A DNA stretch of 64,000 nucleotides from Aromatoleum toluclasticum ATCC 700605. GTDB taxonomy: Bacteria; Pseudomonadota; Gammaproteobacteria; Burkholderiales; Rhodocyclaceae. Shown in pieces: positions 55,024 to 63,115 of the stretch (its first letter is position 1; each line of letters starts with the position of its first letter). The stretch covers positions 248,001 to 312,000 of the forward strand of contig NZ_KB899496.1 of assembly GCF_000378245.1 (NCBI RefSeq), written 5' to 3'. Both the position numbers and the translations under genes were made by a program. Below the pieces are notes generated by a model, which was not told where the DNA came from, did not search any database, and saw only the letters and a program-made list of their open reading frames with translations.

Positions 55024-57243
55024 TCAGTCCGTGTGGGCCGCCATGCCGGCGCGTCGACGTTCTCGCGGCGTGACGGTGTGAGACATGCTCGATAGCGGAC
55101 GGCCGCGCCGCCAGTCGTGGAAGCGCCTGACCCATGCCAGCAATTTCTGCGGCGCGTGGGCGCGCTTCCACTCGCCGGCGGCGTACTTGTTGGCCTCGGC
55201 GAGCGTCGGGTAGATGTGGATGGTGCCGAGGATCTTGTTGAGGCCCAGGCCGTGGCGCATCGCAATGACGTACTCGGCGATGAGGTCGCCGGCGTGCTCG
55301 CCGACGATCGTGACGCCGAGGATCCTGTCCTTGCCCGGCACGGTGAGCACCTTGACGAAGCCGTGCGCCTCGCCGTCGGCGATTGCGCGATCGAGCTCCT
55401 CGAGGGCGAAGCGCGTGACCTCGAAGGGGATGTTGCGCGCGCGGGCCTCCTGTTCGTTGAGGCCGACGCGGGCGACCTCGGGATCGACGAAGGTCGACCA
55501 CGGCACGACCGAATAGTCGGCGCGGAATTTCCTGAACGGGGCGAACAGGGCGTTCACCGAGGCATACCAGGCCTGGTGCGCGGCCGTGTGCGTGAATTGA
55601 TACGGGCCGGCAACGTCGCCCGCGGCGTAGATGTTGGGGTAGTTCGTCTGCATGAACTCGTTGACTTCGACGGTGTGCCCGGTCGGGATGCCGAGTTCTT
55701 CGAGCCCGTAGCCGGTGAGCTTTGCGGCACGGCCGACCGCGACGAGCAGCACGTCGAAGGGGATGCGGACTTCCTCGCCCTGGTGTTCGGCGACGAGCGT
55801 CTTCTCGCCGTTTTCGATGACGAAACGCCGGCTCTTGTGTCCGGTGCGCAGGTCGATTCCTTCCACGCGGAAGCGCTGCATGACGAGTTCGGACACCTCC
55901 AGGTCCTCGCGCGGCATGACGCGCTCGCCGCGCAGGACCATCGTCACGTTCGCGCCGAAGCGGGCGAAGGTCTGCGTCAGTTCGGCGCCGATCGGCCCGC
56001 CGCCGAGCACGAGGAGGCGCCGCGGCAGTTCGCGCAGGTTCCAGATCGTGTCCGAGGTGTAGTAGCCGACGTCCTCGATGCCGGGGATCGCGGGCACGGC
56101 GGGGCGTGCGCCGGTAGCGATGATGATGCTGCGGGTGGAGAGCCGCTGGTGCCCGCCGTCGTTGCGCGCGATCTCGACTTCCCACGGCGAGACGATCTTC
56201 GCCCGGCCTTCGATGACCTCGACGCCGAGGCCGGTGTAACGCTCGACCGAATCGTGCGGTTCGACGGTCTTGATGATGGCCTGCACGCGCTCCATCACGT
56301 CGGCGAAGTCGAATTCCGCCCTGGCTTCGCGGATGCCGAACTCCTTCGCGCGCCGGATGTGCGACAGCAGCTTCGCCGAGCGGATCAGCGCCTTCGACGG
56401 CACGCAGCCGGTATTGAGGCAGTCGCCGCCCATCTTGTGCTTCTCGATCAGGGTGACCTTCGCCTTCACCGCGGCGGCGATGTAGCTGCTGACGAGCCCC
56501 GCCGCGCCGGCGCCGATCACGACGAGGTTGCGGTCGAAATGGCCGGGGCGTTGCCAGCCAGCGTAGACCTTGCGCGCCTTGGCGGCGGCGACGAGCTTTC
56601 GGGCGATCAGCGGGAACACGCCCAGCAGCGCGAACGAGGCGAGCAGCCCTGGCGACAGGATGCCGGCGAGCGAGTCGATCTGCGCGAGGCGGGTGCCGGC
56701 GTTCACGTAGACGAGGGTGCCGGCGAGCATGCCGAGCTGGCTGACCCAGTAGAAGGTCCGGGTGCGGATCGGCGTCAGGCCCATCACGAGGTTGATGACG
56801 AAGAAGGGGAAGGCGGGAACGAGACGCAGCGTGAAGAGATAGAAGCCGCCATCCTTCTCCACCCCGGCGTTGATCGCCGCGAGCCGGTCGCCGAAGCGCG
56901 ACTGCACGGACTCGCGCAGCACGAAGCGCGAGGCGAGGAAGGCGAGGGTGGCGCCGATCGTCGAGGCGAACGAGACGATCAGCGTTCCCCACGCCAGGCC
57001 GAAGATGGCGCCGGCGACGAGCGTCATGACCGCTGCGCCGGGCAGCGACAGGCCGGTGACGGCGACGTAGAGGACGAAGAAGCCGAGCGCCGCGGCGAGC
57101 GGCCGCGCCTCCCGCCAGGCCTCGATGGCGGCCTGCTGGCTCTTGAAGAAGTCGAGGTTGAGGTAACCGTCGAGATCGAACTGGAAGAACAGTGCGATCG
57201 CGAGGACGAGGGCGGCGGCAAGGACGAATCGGCCGGCTTTCAT
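55024..57243 (-). CDS. Fusion of VTT (TVP38/TMEM64) membrane domain and FAD oxidoreductase
   Basis: A 739-aa two-part protein. Residues about 1-225 are a TVP38/SNARE-associated membrane domain with five or six helices (FVLYVAVTGLSLPGAAVMTL, GGFYLFTLRLVPAFPFFVIN, PIRTRTFYWVSQLGMLAGTL). From about 235 comes a class I pyridine-nucleotide disulfide oxidoreductase resembling mercuric reductase or lipoamide dehydrogenase: FAD motif VVIGAGAAGLVSSYIAA, redox disulfide GGDCLNTGCVPSKALI, NAD(P) motif LLVLGGGPIGAELTQTF, FAD motif NIYAAGDVAGPYQFTHTA, and the C-terminal dimer domain HIYPTLAEANKYAA. No mercury-binding Cys pair at the C-terminus is seen, so it is not MerA. AGGAG precedes the start. Its substrate is unknown. 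Confidence 0.9.
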   Translation of the reverse strand: MKAGRFVLAAALVLAIALFFQFDLDGYLNLDFFKSQQAAIEAWREARPLAAALGFFVLYVAVTGLSLPGAAVMTLVAGAIFGLAWGTLIVSFASTIGATLAFLASRFVLRESVQSRFGDRLAAINAGVEKDGGFYLFTLRLVPAFPFFVINLVMGLTPIRTRTFYWVSQLGMLAGTLVYVNAGTRLAQIDSLAGILSPGLLASFALLGVFPLIARKLVAAAKARKVYAGWQRPGHFDRNLVVIGAGAAGLVSSYIAAAVKAKVTLIEKHKMGGDCLNTGCVPSKALIRSAKLLSHIRRAKEFGIREARAEFDFADVMERVQAIIKTVEPHDSVERYTGLGVEVIEGRAKIVSPWEVEIARNDGGHQRLSTRSIIIATGARPAVPAIPGIEDVGYYTSDTIWNLRELPRRLLVLGGGPIGAELTQTFARFGANVTMVLRGERVMPREDLEVSELVMQRFRVEGIDLRTGHKSRRFVIENGEKTLVAEHQGEEVRIPFDVLLVAVGRAAKLTGYGLEELGIPTGHTVEVNEFMQTNYPNIYAAGDVAGPYQFTHTAAHQAWYASVNALFAPFRKFRADYSVVPWSTFVDPEVARVGLNEQEARARNIPFEVTRFALEELDRAIADGEAHGFVKVLTVPGKDRILGVTIVGEHAGDLIAEYVIAMRHGLGLNKILGTIHIYPTLAEANKYAAGEWKRAHAPQKLLAWVRRFHDWRRGRPLSSMSHTVTPRERRRAGMAAHTD

Positions 57244-57256
57244 TGTGGAGCTCCTG

Positions 57257-58417
57257 TCATTGCAGACCGAAATGCGGGCGTAGTCTGGCACCCAGCCAAG
57301 TCCCGGGCAGCACTGCCGCAAACCACAGCCAGCCGTGTACGCTGGTCGACGCGACGCCCGAGAGCAATGCGCCGATCGTGCAGCCGAAGCCGATGCGTGC
57401 GCCATATCCCATGAGGAGGCCACCCAGTATCGCTGCGATCAGCGCACCTGGGCGCCGGTCGAAGCGCAGCGTCCAGCGCCCGGCGGCGAGCGCCGCGCCG
57501 GCCGCTCCGAGCACGAGCCCGATGTCCATCAGCGAGGTGACGTCGTCGAGCACGCCGCGGGCGAGGGCGGCCGACTGGAACGGTGCCTGCCAGAAGGCCG
57601 ATGTCGCGGGATCCCAACCCAGGATCACGGCCGCCTTCGCGCCCCACAGCGCATAGGCCCAGGTGATGGTCCAGGGGTGGCCGGCGAGCACCAGGGTCGC
57701 GAGATTGAGGATGGCGAGGGCGAGCAGCGCCGGCCACGGGCTGTGCGCGCGAGCCGGCGCCCATGGCGCGGCGAGCCGTGGCCAGCCCGCGTGGCGTGGC
57801 CGCCCTAGCCACCACCACAGCGCGGCGATCGCGACGCTTTGCAGCAGTGCAGCCAGAGGCCAGCCGAGCCGCTCGCCGAGCACGACAGGGTCGGCCGCAG
57901 GCAGCGATTCCCACCAGTCCATGTGCAGGCTCGCAGCGAAGGAGCCGACGCAGAAGAAGACGATCACGACCAGCATGCGTCCGTTGCCGCCGCCGAGGCT
58001 GAACAGGGTGCCCGAGCCGCAGCCGCTGGCTAACTGCATGCCGATGCCGAAGAGGAGCGCGCCGGCTGCGACCTGCACCGCGACCGGCGCGGCGGCCGGC
58101 CCGAGCGCCTGGCCGAAGACCTCGCCGGCGGCGAGCACCGGGGCGAACGCGAGCGTCGTCAGGCCGAGCAGCGCGAGCGGCGCCCGCAGCGCGAGCGGGT
58201 CGCGGTCGACGATAAAGCGCCGCAGACTGCCGGTGAAGCCGAATTCGCTCGATAGCAGCGCTGCGCCGAGCAGCAGGCTCACCGCATACAGCGCGAGATG
58301 GCGTCCGCCTTGCGCGGCATAGGCCGCGACGCCGATCGCCGCGGCGAGCAGGAGCCAGGCGAGCGTCGCGGCCGGGTGCCGCATCCCGCGCGGCGAAGCG
58401 AGTTCACTGGCCCGCAT
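57257..58417 (-). CDS. YeeE/YedE family inner-membrane transporter
   Basis: About 386 aa with roughly ten membrane helices and the two half-site motifs of YeeE/YedE thiosulfate (TsuA-like) or related sulfur/selenium transporters: GIGMQLASGCGSGTLFSLGG and YGARIGFGCTIGALLSGVAS, each with a conserved Cys. The start is uncertain among Mets at 58453, 58417 and 58384; 58417 is given because it preserves a short overlap with the upstream gene, while 58384 would place the start just before the first helix. It lies 13 bases upstream of the VTT-flavoprotein gene and is likely co-transcribed. Confidence 0.88.
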   Translation of the reverse strand: MRASELASPRGMRHPAATLAWLLLAAAIGVAAYAAQGGRHLALYAVSLLLGAALLSSEFGFTGSLRRFIVDRDPLALRAPLALLGLTTLAFAPVLAAGEVFGQALGPAAAPVAVQVAAGALLFGIGMQLASGCGSGTLFSLGGGNGRMLVVIVFFCVGSFAASLHMDWWESLPAADPVVLGERLGWPLAALLQSVAIAALWWWLGRPRHAGWPRLAAPWAPARAHSPWPALLALAILNLATLVLAGHPWTITWAYALWGAKAAVILGWDPATSAFWQAPFQSAALARGVLDDVTSLMDIGLVLGAAGAALAAGRWTLRFDRRPGALIAAILGGLLMGYGARIGFGCTIGALLSGVASTSVHGWLWFAAVLPGTWLGARLRPHFGLQ

Positions 58418-58889
58418 CGCGGCCGATGGCTTCGAAGACCGGATCGAGCTCATGTGCTATCTCGTCGAGCCTGGGGCTGCCGTAAGGGCCGAACACGCTG
58501 CTCGGCGTGCGCCACGACAGCGTCGCCGTGCCGTCGGCGTTTTCGGTCACGTAGTAGCGTAGCGGCGCCTCGATGCCGGCCGGCACGCTCGCCTGGAGCA
58601 TGCGCACCGCGTAGTCGTTGCGGAACACCATCACCACCGCGTTGCCGGGGATCTTCACGCCGCGCGTGGCGGCGCCGCGGCTCGCGCTGGCGACGGCGAC
58701 GACCGCGAGGCCGTGCCTGTCGACCTCGTTCTGGAGTCGATCGAGCAGTTCCGGAAAGGAACGCGCGCTTGCGACGGTGCGCAAGCCGTCGGACGGCGCG
58801 GCCTGGGCGAGGGCGGGCAACTGTATTGCCAGGGCAGCGAGCATTGCCGCGATCGCGTGGCGCAGGGGGCGCGGACTGATCTTGTGCAT
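58404..58889 (-). CDS. DUF302 domain exported protein
   Basis: A 161-aa exported protein. The signal peptide covers about residues 1-30 (MHKISPRPLRHAIAAMLAAL then ending PALAQA). The rest is a DUF302 domain (SARSFPELLDRLQNEVDRHG, GNAVVMVFRNDYAVRMLQAS, GIEAPLRYYVTENADGTATL, WRTPSSVFGPYG). DUF302 proteins are periplasmic or secreted and unexplained, often in sulfur or metal contexts. GGGAGACC precedes the start. It overlaps the transporter gene. Confidence 0.85.
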   Translation of the reverse strand: MHKISPRPLRHAIAAMLAALAIQLPALAQAAPSDGLRTVASARSFPELLDRLQNEVDRHGLAVVAVASASRGAATRGVKIPGNAVVMVFRNDYAVRMLQASVPAGIEAPLRYYVTENADGTATLSWRTPSSVFGPYGSPRLDEIAHELDPVFEAIGRDAGQ

Positions 58890-59036
58890 GGGGTCTCCCG
58901 AAAACCGAAAGGCGGAACCGCGCCCGCTGCGTCCGGTTCCACCTGTTGCGGGCAGGCGGTCGGGGCTGGTGTTCGGGGCAGGGCAAGCGCGCATAAGGAT
59001 TGGTCGCATGGCGACCGCTCATCCTTACAGATCCGG

Positions 59037-59744
59037 TCAGTCCGCTGCGGCTGGCCTTGCGAAACCGAGACACTCGGGCAGGAGAGAAAGATCGGCGATC
59101 TCGCCGTCCGGCGTCGCAGGGATGCGCTCCGGTTCCTGGCCGAAGCGGTTGCACCACAGCACGCGAAAGCCGAAAGACTTCGCCGAGAACGCGTCCCAGC
59201 CGTTCGACGACAGGAAGCAGATTTCTCCCGGTGCAGTGTCGAGGCGCGTTGACGCGAGCCGATACACCGAGGGATGCGGCTTGAACACGCGCACCTCCTC
59301 GACCGACAGCACGGCGTCGAAGTGTGCTTCGAGGCCGTTGTTGCGCACCACTGCCCACAGCATCGGCAGCGATCCGTTGGACAGGATCGCGAGTTTCATT
59401 CCCGCCGCTTTCAGCTCCCGCAGCGTTTCGGGCACTTCCGGATAGCATCGAAGGCGCAGATACAGGTCCATCAGCCGGTCGTGCAGGCCGGGCCGGTCGA
59501 GGCGCAAGGTGGCGAGCGCGAAATCGAGCGCGTCGCCGGTCACCTGCCAGAAGTCGGCGTAATGCTGACCCAGCCCCCGCAACCACGTGTATTGCAGTTG
59601 CTTCTGGCGCCAGAGGTCGGACAGGCGCTGCCAGTCGTCGCCGAGCTCGTCGCGTGCGCCTTGCGCCGCACTGTTGAAGTCGAACAGGGTGCCGTAGGCG
59701 TCGAAGACGCACGCCTCGATACCGGTCAGTCGTGTGGGCTGCAT
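59037..59744 (-). CDS. Haloacid dehalogenase, type II
   Basis: A 235-aa HAD-fold enzyme most like (S)-2-haloacid dehalogenases. The nucleophile is Asp15 in CVFDAYGTLFDF, followed by the QLQYTWLRGLGQHYADFW cap segment, ILSNGSLPMLWAVV, and VFKPHPSVYRLA with the Lys. FLSSNGWDAFSAKSFGFRV near the end matches the type II dehalogenases (SSNxWD). Dehalogenation of 2-haloacids is likely, but other HAD substrates are possible. It sits 26 bases downstream of an AhpD-like gene. Confidence 0.9.
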   Translation of the reverse strand: MQPTRLTGIEACVFDAYGTLFDFNSAAQGARDELGDDWQRLSDLWRQKQLQYTWLRGLGQHYADFWQVTGDALDFALATLRLDRPGLHDRLMDLYLRLRCYPEVPETLRELKAAGMKLAILSNGSLPMLWAVVRNNGLEAHFDAVLSVEEVRVFKPHPSVYRLASTRLDTAPGEICFLSSNGWDAFSAKSFGFRVLWCNRFGQEPERIPATPDGEIADLSLLPECLGFARPAAAD

Positions 59745-59770
59745 GTGTCACACCTCCTGGAAACGGGAAT

Positions 59771-60160
59771 TCAGCGAGCGAAGTCGTTATCGACCCGCAG
59801 CCCCTCGAGCATCTTGTTGAAGCCGCTGAAGAGGTCCACTACGGCCATCAGCTCCACCAGCTCCCCGTCCGTGCTCCCCATCGCGCGCAGTGCCCCGGTA
59901 TGCGCCTGCACGCAGTAGTCGCATCCATTGGTCGCCGACACGGCGACGGCGATCATTTCCTTGGTCTTGCGGTCGAGCAGCCCGGGCCCCATGATCGTCT
60001 TGACCCGCTGCCAGCTGGACTGCAGGTAGGCCGGGTTGTGCGCCATGACCTTGAAGAGGTTGGGCACGAAGGACATGCCGAAAGTTTTCCGGATGTCCTC
60101 ATAAACTTCCCGTACGACGCCGACGGCGTCGCTTTCACTGACGTAAGCCACGGTTGCCAT
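59771..60160 (-). CDS. AhpD-like carboxymuconolactone decarboxylase family protein
   Basis: A small 129-aa all-helical protein with the AhpD-type redox motif CxxC (GCDYCVQAH) and the following His, and the family pattern FVPNLFKVMAHNPAYLQSSW. Such proteins act as alkylhydroperoxidases or thiol-redox partners. The start MATVAYVSES is the family start; the upstream in-frame stretch crosses the neighbouring gene. Part of the TetR-controlled cluster. Confidence 0.9.
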   Translation of the reverse strand: MATVAYVSESDAVGVVREVYEDIRKTFGMSFVPNLFKVMAHNPAYLQSSWQRVKTIMGPGLLDRKTKEMIAVAVSATNGCDYCVQAHTGALRAMGSTDGELVELMAVVDLFSGFNKMLEGLRVDNDFAR

Positions 60161-60248
60161 TCTTTTTGCCCTTGTGTCGATGTTCGAGGGGGGATCTGCC
60201 GGGCCGCCGGCCCTCGCGGCGGCCGGGGTGTCTTGCCGGAAGCTTCGT

Positions 60249-60824
60249 TCAGCGCGGGTCGGCCCAGCGGCGTTCGGCGAACTTCTCGTCGAGTTCGGTG
60301 TGGAACAGGTGGTTCGAGTAGTTGCTGAGCGTCTTGACAGCGATTGCGAGGACGATCTCCAGAATCTGGTGCTCCGTGTAGCCGGCAGAGAGGAAGGCAT
60401 CCACCTCCGTGCGCCGGGGCAGGCCGCGGCTCGCCACCATGACGCGCGTGAATTCCGCCAGCGCCTGCAGCCGGGCGTCCGGCAGCGGACGGCCGTCGCG
60501 GATTGCGTCGGTCACCTCGACCGGCACGCCGGAGAACTTGTCGGCGATGAGGCTGTGTGCGCCCACGCAGTACTCGCAGCCGTTCTCGCGCGAGATCGCG
60601 AGGAAGACGACCTCCTGCTCGGCCGGCGTGAAGCCCGAATCGTTGCGGAAGGCGGCATAGCCGTCGAGGTAGGTGTTCAGCACGCCGGGCGAATGCACCA
60701 TGTTGGCGTACATGTTGGGAATGAAGCCCACTTGCCGGAGGGCCTTGTCCAGCACCGCCTTCGCGCTACCTTCAGCCGTCGTGGGCGATTGGGGCGGTAG
60801 TGTCATCTTGTATTCGGCCAGCAT
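60249..60824 (-). CDS. AhpD/CMD-family peroxidase-like protein
   Basis: A 191-aa carboxymuconolactone-decarboxylase-fold protein with ENGCEYCVGAHSLIADK (CxxC-His) and IPNMYANMVHSPGVLNTYLD. Like its 129-aa neighbour it could reduce organic peroxides or serve in quinone/electrophile stress. The ATG at 60824 (not the GTG one codon before) follows GGAGAG. A TetR-type palindrome lies 25-40 bases upstream, so it is probably repressed by the adjacent TetR regulator. Confidence 0.9.
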   Translation of the reverse strand: MLAEYKMTLPPQSPTTAEGSAKAVLDKALRQVGFIPNMYANMVHSPGVLNTYLDGYAAFRNDSGFTPAEQEVVFLAISRENGCEYCVGAHSLIADKFSGVPVEVTDAIRDGRPLPDARLQALAEFTRVMVASRGLPRRTEVDAFLSAGYTEHQILEIVLAIAVKTLSNYSNHLFHTELDEKFAERRWADPR

Positions 60825-60848
60825 CACGCTCTCCTTCTTCGGGTTAAA

Positions 60849-60864
60849 TGGACCGTACGGTCCA
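60849..60864. promoter_or_regulatory. TetR-type operator 1
   Basis: Perfect 16-bp palindrome TGGACCGTACGGTCCA between tetR and the downstream AhpD-family gene. It differs at two symmetric positions from the palindrome at the start of the tetR gene, so both are likely bound by the same TetR protein. Confidence 0.75.
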
Positions 60865-60881
60865 AAAATGGCGCAAAAAAA

Positions 60882-61496
60882 TCAATGAAGGGCGCCCATC
60901 GCGACCTCGACGACTTTTTCGAGCTCGTCGGCGGGCAGGCCCGCCTTGACCATCGTGCGCAGCCCCGCCATCGTCGTCAGCAGGTAGCGCGCGAGCACCT
61001 CGGGGTCGGCCTCGCGCGGGATCTCGCCGTGTTCCCGAGCCATCTCGATGGCCGTCCGGAACACGCCGGCGAAGTCGCGCGCGGCATCCGCGACGCACGC
61101 GGCGACGGCCGCGTCGCGCCCGGCGAACTCGGTCGCCGTGTTCATGATGAGGCAGCCGCGCCGCGGACCCGGCTCGCGGGCCTCGCGGGCGTTCGTGAGG
61201 AGCATTTCGCGCACGAAAGCCAGCGCAGAAGCCGCCGAGCGCAGCATTTCACGCATGCGCTCGACATGCCGCCCGCGAAAACGCACGAGGCAGGCCTCGA
61301 ACAACTGCTGCTTGCTGCCGAACGCGTTGTAGAAGCTGCTCTTCGACAGCCCCATCGCCGCCAGCAGATCGGAAAGGGACGTTGCCTCGAAACCCCGCTG
61401 CCAGAACACGCCCATCGCGGCGTCGAGGGCGAGCTGAGGATCGAATTCGAGGGGGCGTCCGGTTTGCATGCCTGCATTCTGGACTGTACAGTCCAT
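60882..61496 (-). CDS. TetR family transcriptional regulator
   Basis: A 204-aa repressor. The N-terminal helix-turn-helix reads ALDAAMGVFWQRGFEATSLS then DLLAAMGLSKSSFYNAFGSK. The C-terminal ligand domain has GCLIMNTATEFAGRDAAVAA, like the AcuR/NemR-type regulators. The ATG at 61496 has GGAGGA about nine bases upstream and lies four bases after the previous gene; however MQTGRPLEFDP at 61469 would fit the family start better and would leave the 16-bp palindrome (61480-61495) as an untranslated operator. With the first start the operator is the beginning of the coding sequence. It faces two palindromes and the AhpD-HAD genes downstream. Confidence 0.9.
   Translation of the reverse strand: MDCTVQNAGMQTGRPLEFDPQLALDAAMGVFWQRGFEATSLSDLLAAMGLSKSSFYNAFGSKQQLFEACLVRFRGRHVERMREMLRSAASALAFVREMLLTNAREAREPGPRRGCLIMNTATEFAGRDAAVAACVADAARDFAGVFRTAIEMAREHGEIPREADPEVLARYLLTTMAGLRTMVKAGLPADELEKVVEVAMGALH
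61480..61495. promoter_or_regulatory. TetR-type operator 2
   Basis: Perfect 16-bp palindrome TGGACTGTACAGTCCA at the tetR start, sharing 14 of 16 positions with operator 1. Likely autoregulatory. Confidence 0.75.
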
Positions 61497-61499
61497 TTG

Positions 61500-62294
61500 T
61501 CAAGCTTCCTCCTCGATCCGTGCGTCGTCATGGGTAACCGGCTCGTCCTCCCACCGTAGCGAACGGTAGTCGAAGCCGCGCGCGAGGGTCGGTTTGACGA
61601 CCGCAAAATAGGGCGAGACGTCGAAATCGCGGGGTGCGAAAAGGCTGTGATGGCGCACGTGGAGGATCTCCTCGATACAGTCCGCGCACATCGCGTCACG
61701 GCTCGGCCCTTGCGTCACGACCGGCAGGATCGGGTAGCGCACCGACTGGAATGCCTGCGCGATCAGGGTCGAGCAGATCGCGCGGGTCGGGTCGCCGCTG
61801 CCGAGCGCGAGCATCCGCCGCCGGAAACGCTGTGGCACCGGCGGCGTCGGCAGCAGGTAACGGGCGAGGTCGAAGACATTGCGCAAGTCGTATTGATAGC
61901 CGATGCGCTCGATCGCGTAGGTGACAACCCTGCGGCAGTCCTCGTCCGTCAGCCCGCTCGGGCGGCAGATGCGGCTGTGCAGACCGGCGAACTCCTCGAT
62001 GCCGACGCTGCGCACGCCCCCCACGATGTCGGCTTCGACGAAGCAATGGCCGTCAGGCGCACGGCCTTGCAGCGCGTCACCGACGTACAGCGCGGCGTGC
62101 GACCACGTCGATTGCGTCAGGTACTTGATTGCCGTGCTGATGCGCGAATGCCCCTCGATCAGCAGCACGTCGCCCGGCCGGAGGCAGGCCAGCAGAATCC
62201 CGGCCGGGGTCGGTTGCGAGAGGGTGTGGACGTGGGCCGGGCGCGTCAGCGCACGTCCGAGCCAGCGGCCCACCCGGTTGAAGAGGAATCCCAT
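61500..62294 (-). CDS. YiiX/NlpC-P60-like permuted papain-fold protein
   Basis: A 264-aa protein of the YiiX/YebB-like papain-fold group. The segment LRPGDVLLIEGHSRISTAIK with STWSHAALYVGD supplies the His, and ICSTLIAQAFQSV near 170 supplies the Cys, the permuted order typical of these lipid- or amide-active enzymes. No signal peptide; the N-terminus (MGFLFNRVGRWLGRALTR) is basic and amphipathic and could bind membrane. The substrate is unknown. It follows the zinc-finger gene by 18 bases and precedes tetR by three, within the sigma-factor operon. Confidence 0.82.
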   Translation of the reverse strand: MGFLFNRVGRWLGRALTRPAHVHTLSQPTPAGILLACLRPGDVLLIEGHSRISTAIKYLTQSTWSHAALYVGDALQGRAPDGHCFVEADIVGGVRSVGIEEFAGLHSRICRPSGLTDEDCRRVVTYAIERIGYQYDLRNVFDLARYLLPTPPVPQRFRRRMLALGSGDPTRAICSTLIAQAFQSVRYPILPVVTQGPSRDAMCADCIEEILHVRHHSLFAPRDFDVSPYFAVVKPTLARGFDYRSLRWEDEPVTHDDARIEEEA

Positions 62295-62312
62295 TGCGCC
62301 GGGCCAGGTGGC

Positions 62313-62504
62313 TCAGCGTTCGTCGCCAGCGCCGCCTTCGCGCAGGCGGCGTGCGGTTTTGCGCAGGAATTCGAGGTGCTTGCCGTAGTTTGCGCAACCG
62401 CTGCATGCCATCGTGTGCAGCATCAGCGAGAGGCGCTCGCGCAGCGTCAAGGCACGCTCCTGACTTTCGGAAATGAGGCGGGTTACCTCCCTGCAGTTCA
62501 TCAT
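62313..62504 (-). CDS. Small zinc-finger (anti-sigma-like) protein
   Basis: A 63-aa protein with an HC2-type motif: MNCREVTRLISESQERALTL, then HTMACSGCANYGKHLEFLR, giving His-x3-Cys-x2-Cys. This is the fold of zinc-binding anti-sigma factors, but there is no membrane segment or extended C-terminal domain. Its start overlaps the sigma factor stop (ATGA), and GGGGAG lies eight bases upstream. It is therefore the probable antagonist of the adjacent sigma factor. Confidence 0.85.
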   Translation of the reverse strand: MMNCREVTRLISESQERALTLRERLSLMLHTMACSGCANYGKHLEFLRKTARRLREGGAGDER

Positions 62505-63115
62505 GTGACGGACTCCCCCTGAAACCAGCGGTTTTCGAGACATTCCCGCAAGCCGAGACGGGCCCGGTGCAGGATCACCCAGCAGTTGCGGTCGGTGATG
62601 CCGAGCCGGCGGCAGATCTCGCCGGTCTCCAGATCGAGGAATTCCCGCATCATGTAAACACGGGCGATGCGGTCGGGCAGGTGGTCGAGGCAGGCCTCGA
62701 AGACTGCCCAGAATTCCCGCTGCGAGAACGAGGCCTCCGGGTCCGACCACGTGGCCGGGCGATCCTCGGGATTCCAGAAACCGCGTTTGTCGAAGAGGGC
62801 GTCGAAGTCCTGGAGCTCCCCGTCGTCGCCGGTGCTCTGGACGAGATCCGAGCCGCAGATCTCGTGCGACGAGGCGCGGATGTGATCGACGATCTTGTTG
62901 CGCAGGATCGCGAACATCCAGGTCTTCAGCGCCGACCGCCCGGCGAAGTCCTTCCCGCCGGCCATCGCTGCGATAAGTGCTTCCTGCACCATGTCTTCCG
63001 CCGCCCCGGCATCACGCAGCTGCAGCCGCGCGAAACGCAGCATGTCGCGGCGGATCGCGACGATGGACGGATCGTCCCACAGAATTCCCGTCGGCCGGGC
63101 TTCGCTCTGGTTCAT
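62501..63115 (-). CDS. ECF-type RNA polymerase sigma factor
   Basis: A 204-aa extracytoplasmic-function sigma factor. Region 2 is RFARLQLRDAGAAEDMVQEA through FAGRSALKTWMFAILRNKIV, and region 4 is CLDHLPDRIARVYMMREFLD then ICRRLGITDRNCWVILHRAR. A linker of about 50 residues with CGSDLVQSTGDDGELQDFDA and WSDPEASFSQREFWAVFEAC is longer than usual. The start MNQSEARPTG follows GGGAGA; MQGEYA six codons upstream is possible. It overlaps both neighbours by four bases. Confidence 0.93.
   Translation of the reverse strand: MNQSEARPTGILWDDPSIVAIRRDMLRFARLQLRDAGAAEDMVQEALIAAMAGGKDFAGRSALKTWMFAILRNKIVDHIRASSHEICGSDLVQSTGDDGELQDFDALFDKRGFWNPEDRPATWSDPEASFSQREFWAVFEACLDHLPDRIARVYMMREFLDLETGEICRRLGITDRNCWVILHRARLGLRECLENRWFQGESVT

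Noticed and set aside
55024-57243. Mercuric reductase
   Set aside because: The flavoenzyme half has the redox Cys pair but no C-terminal Cys-Cys, no N-terminal metal-binding domain and no other mer genes nearby.
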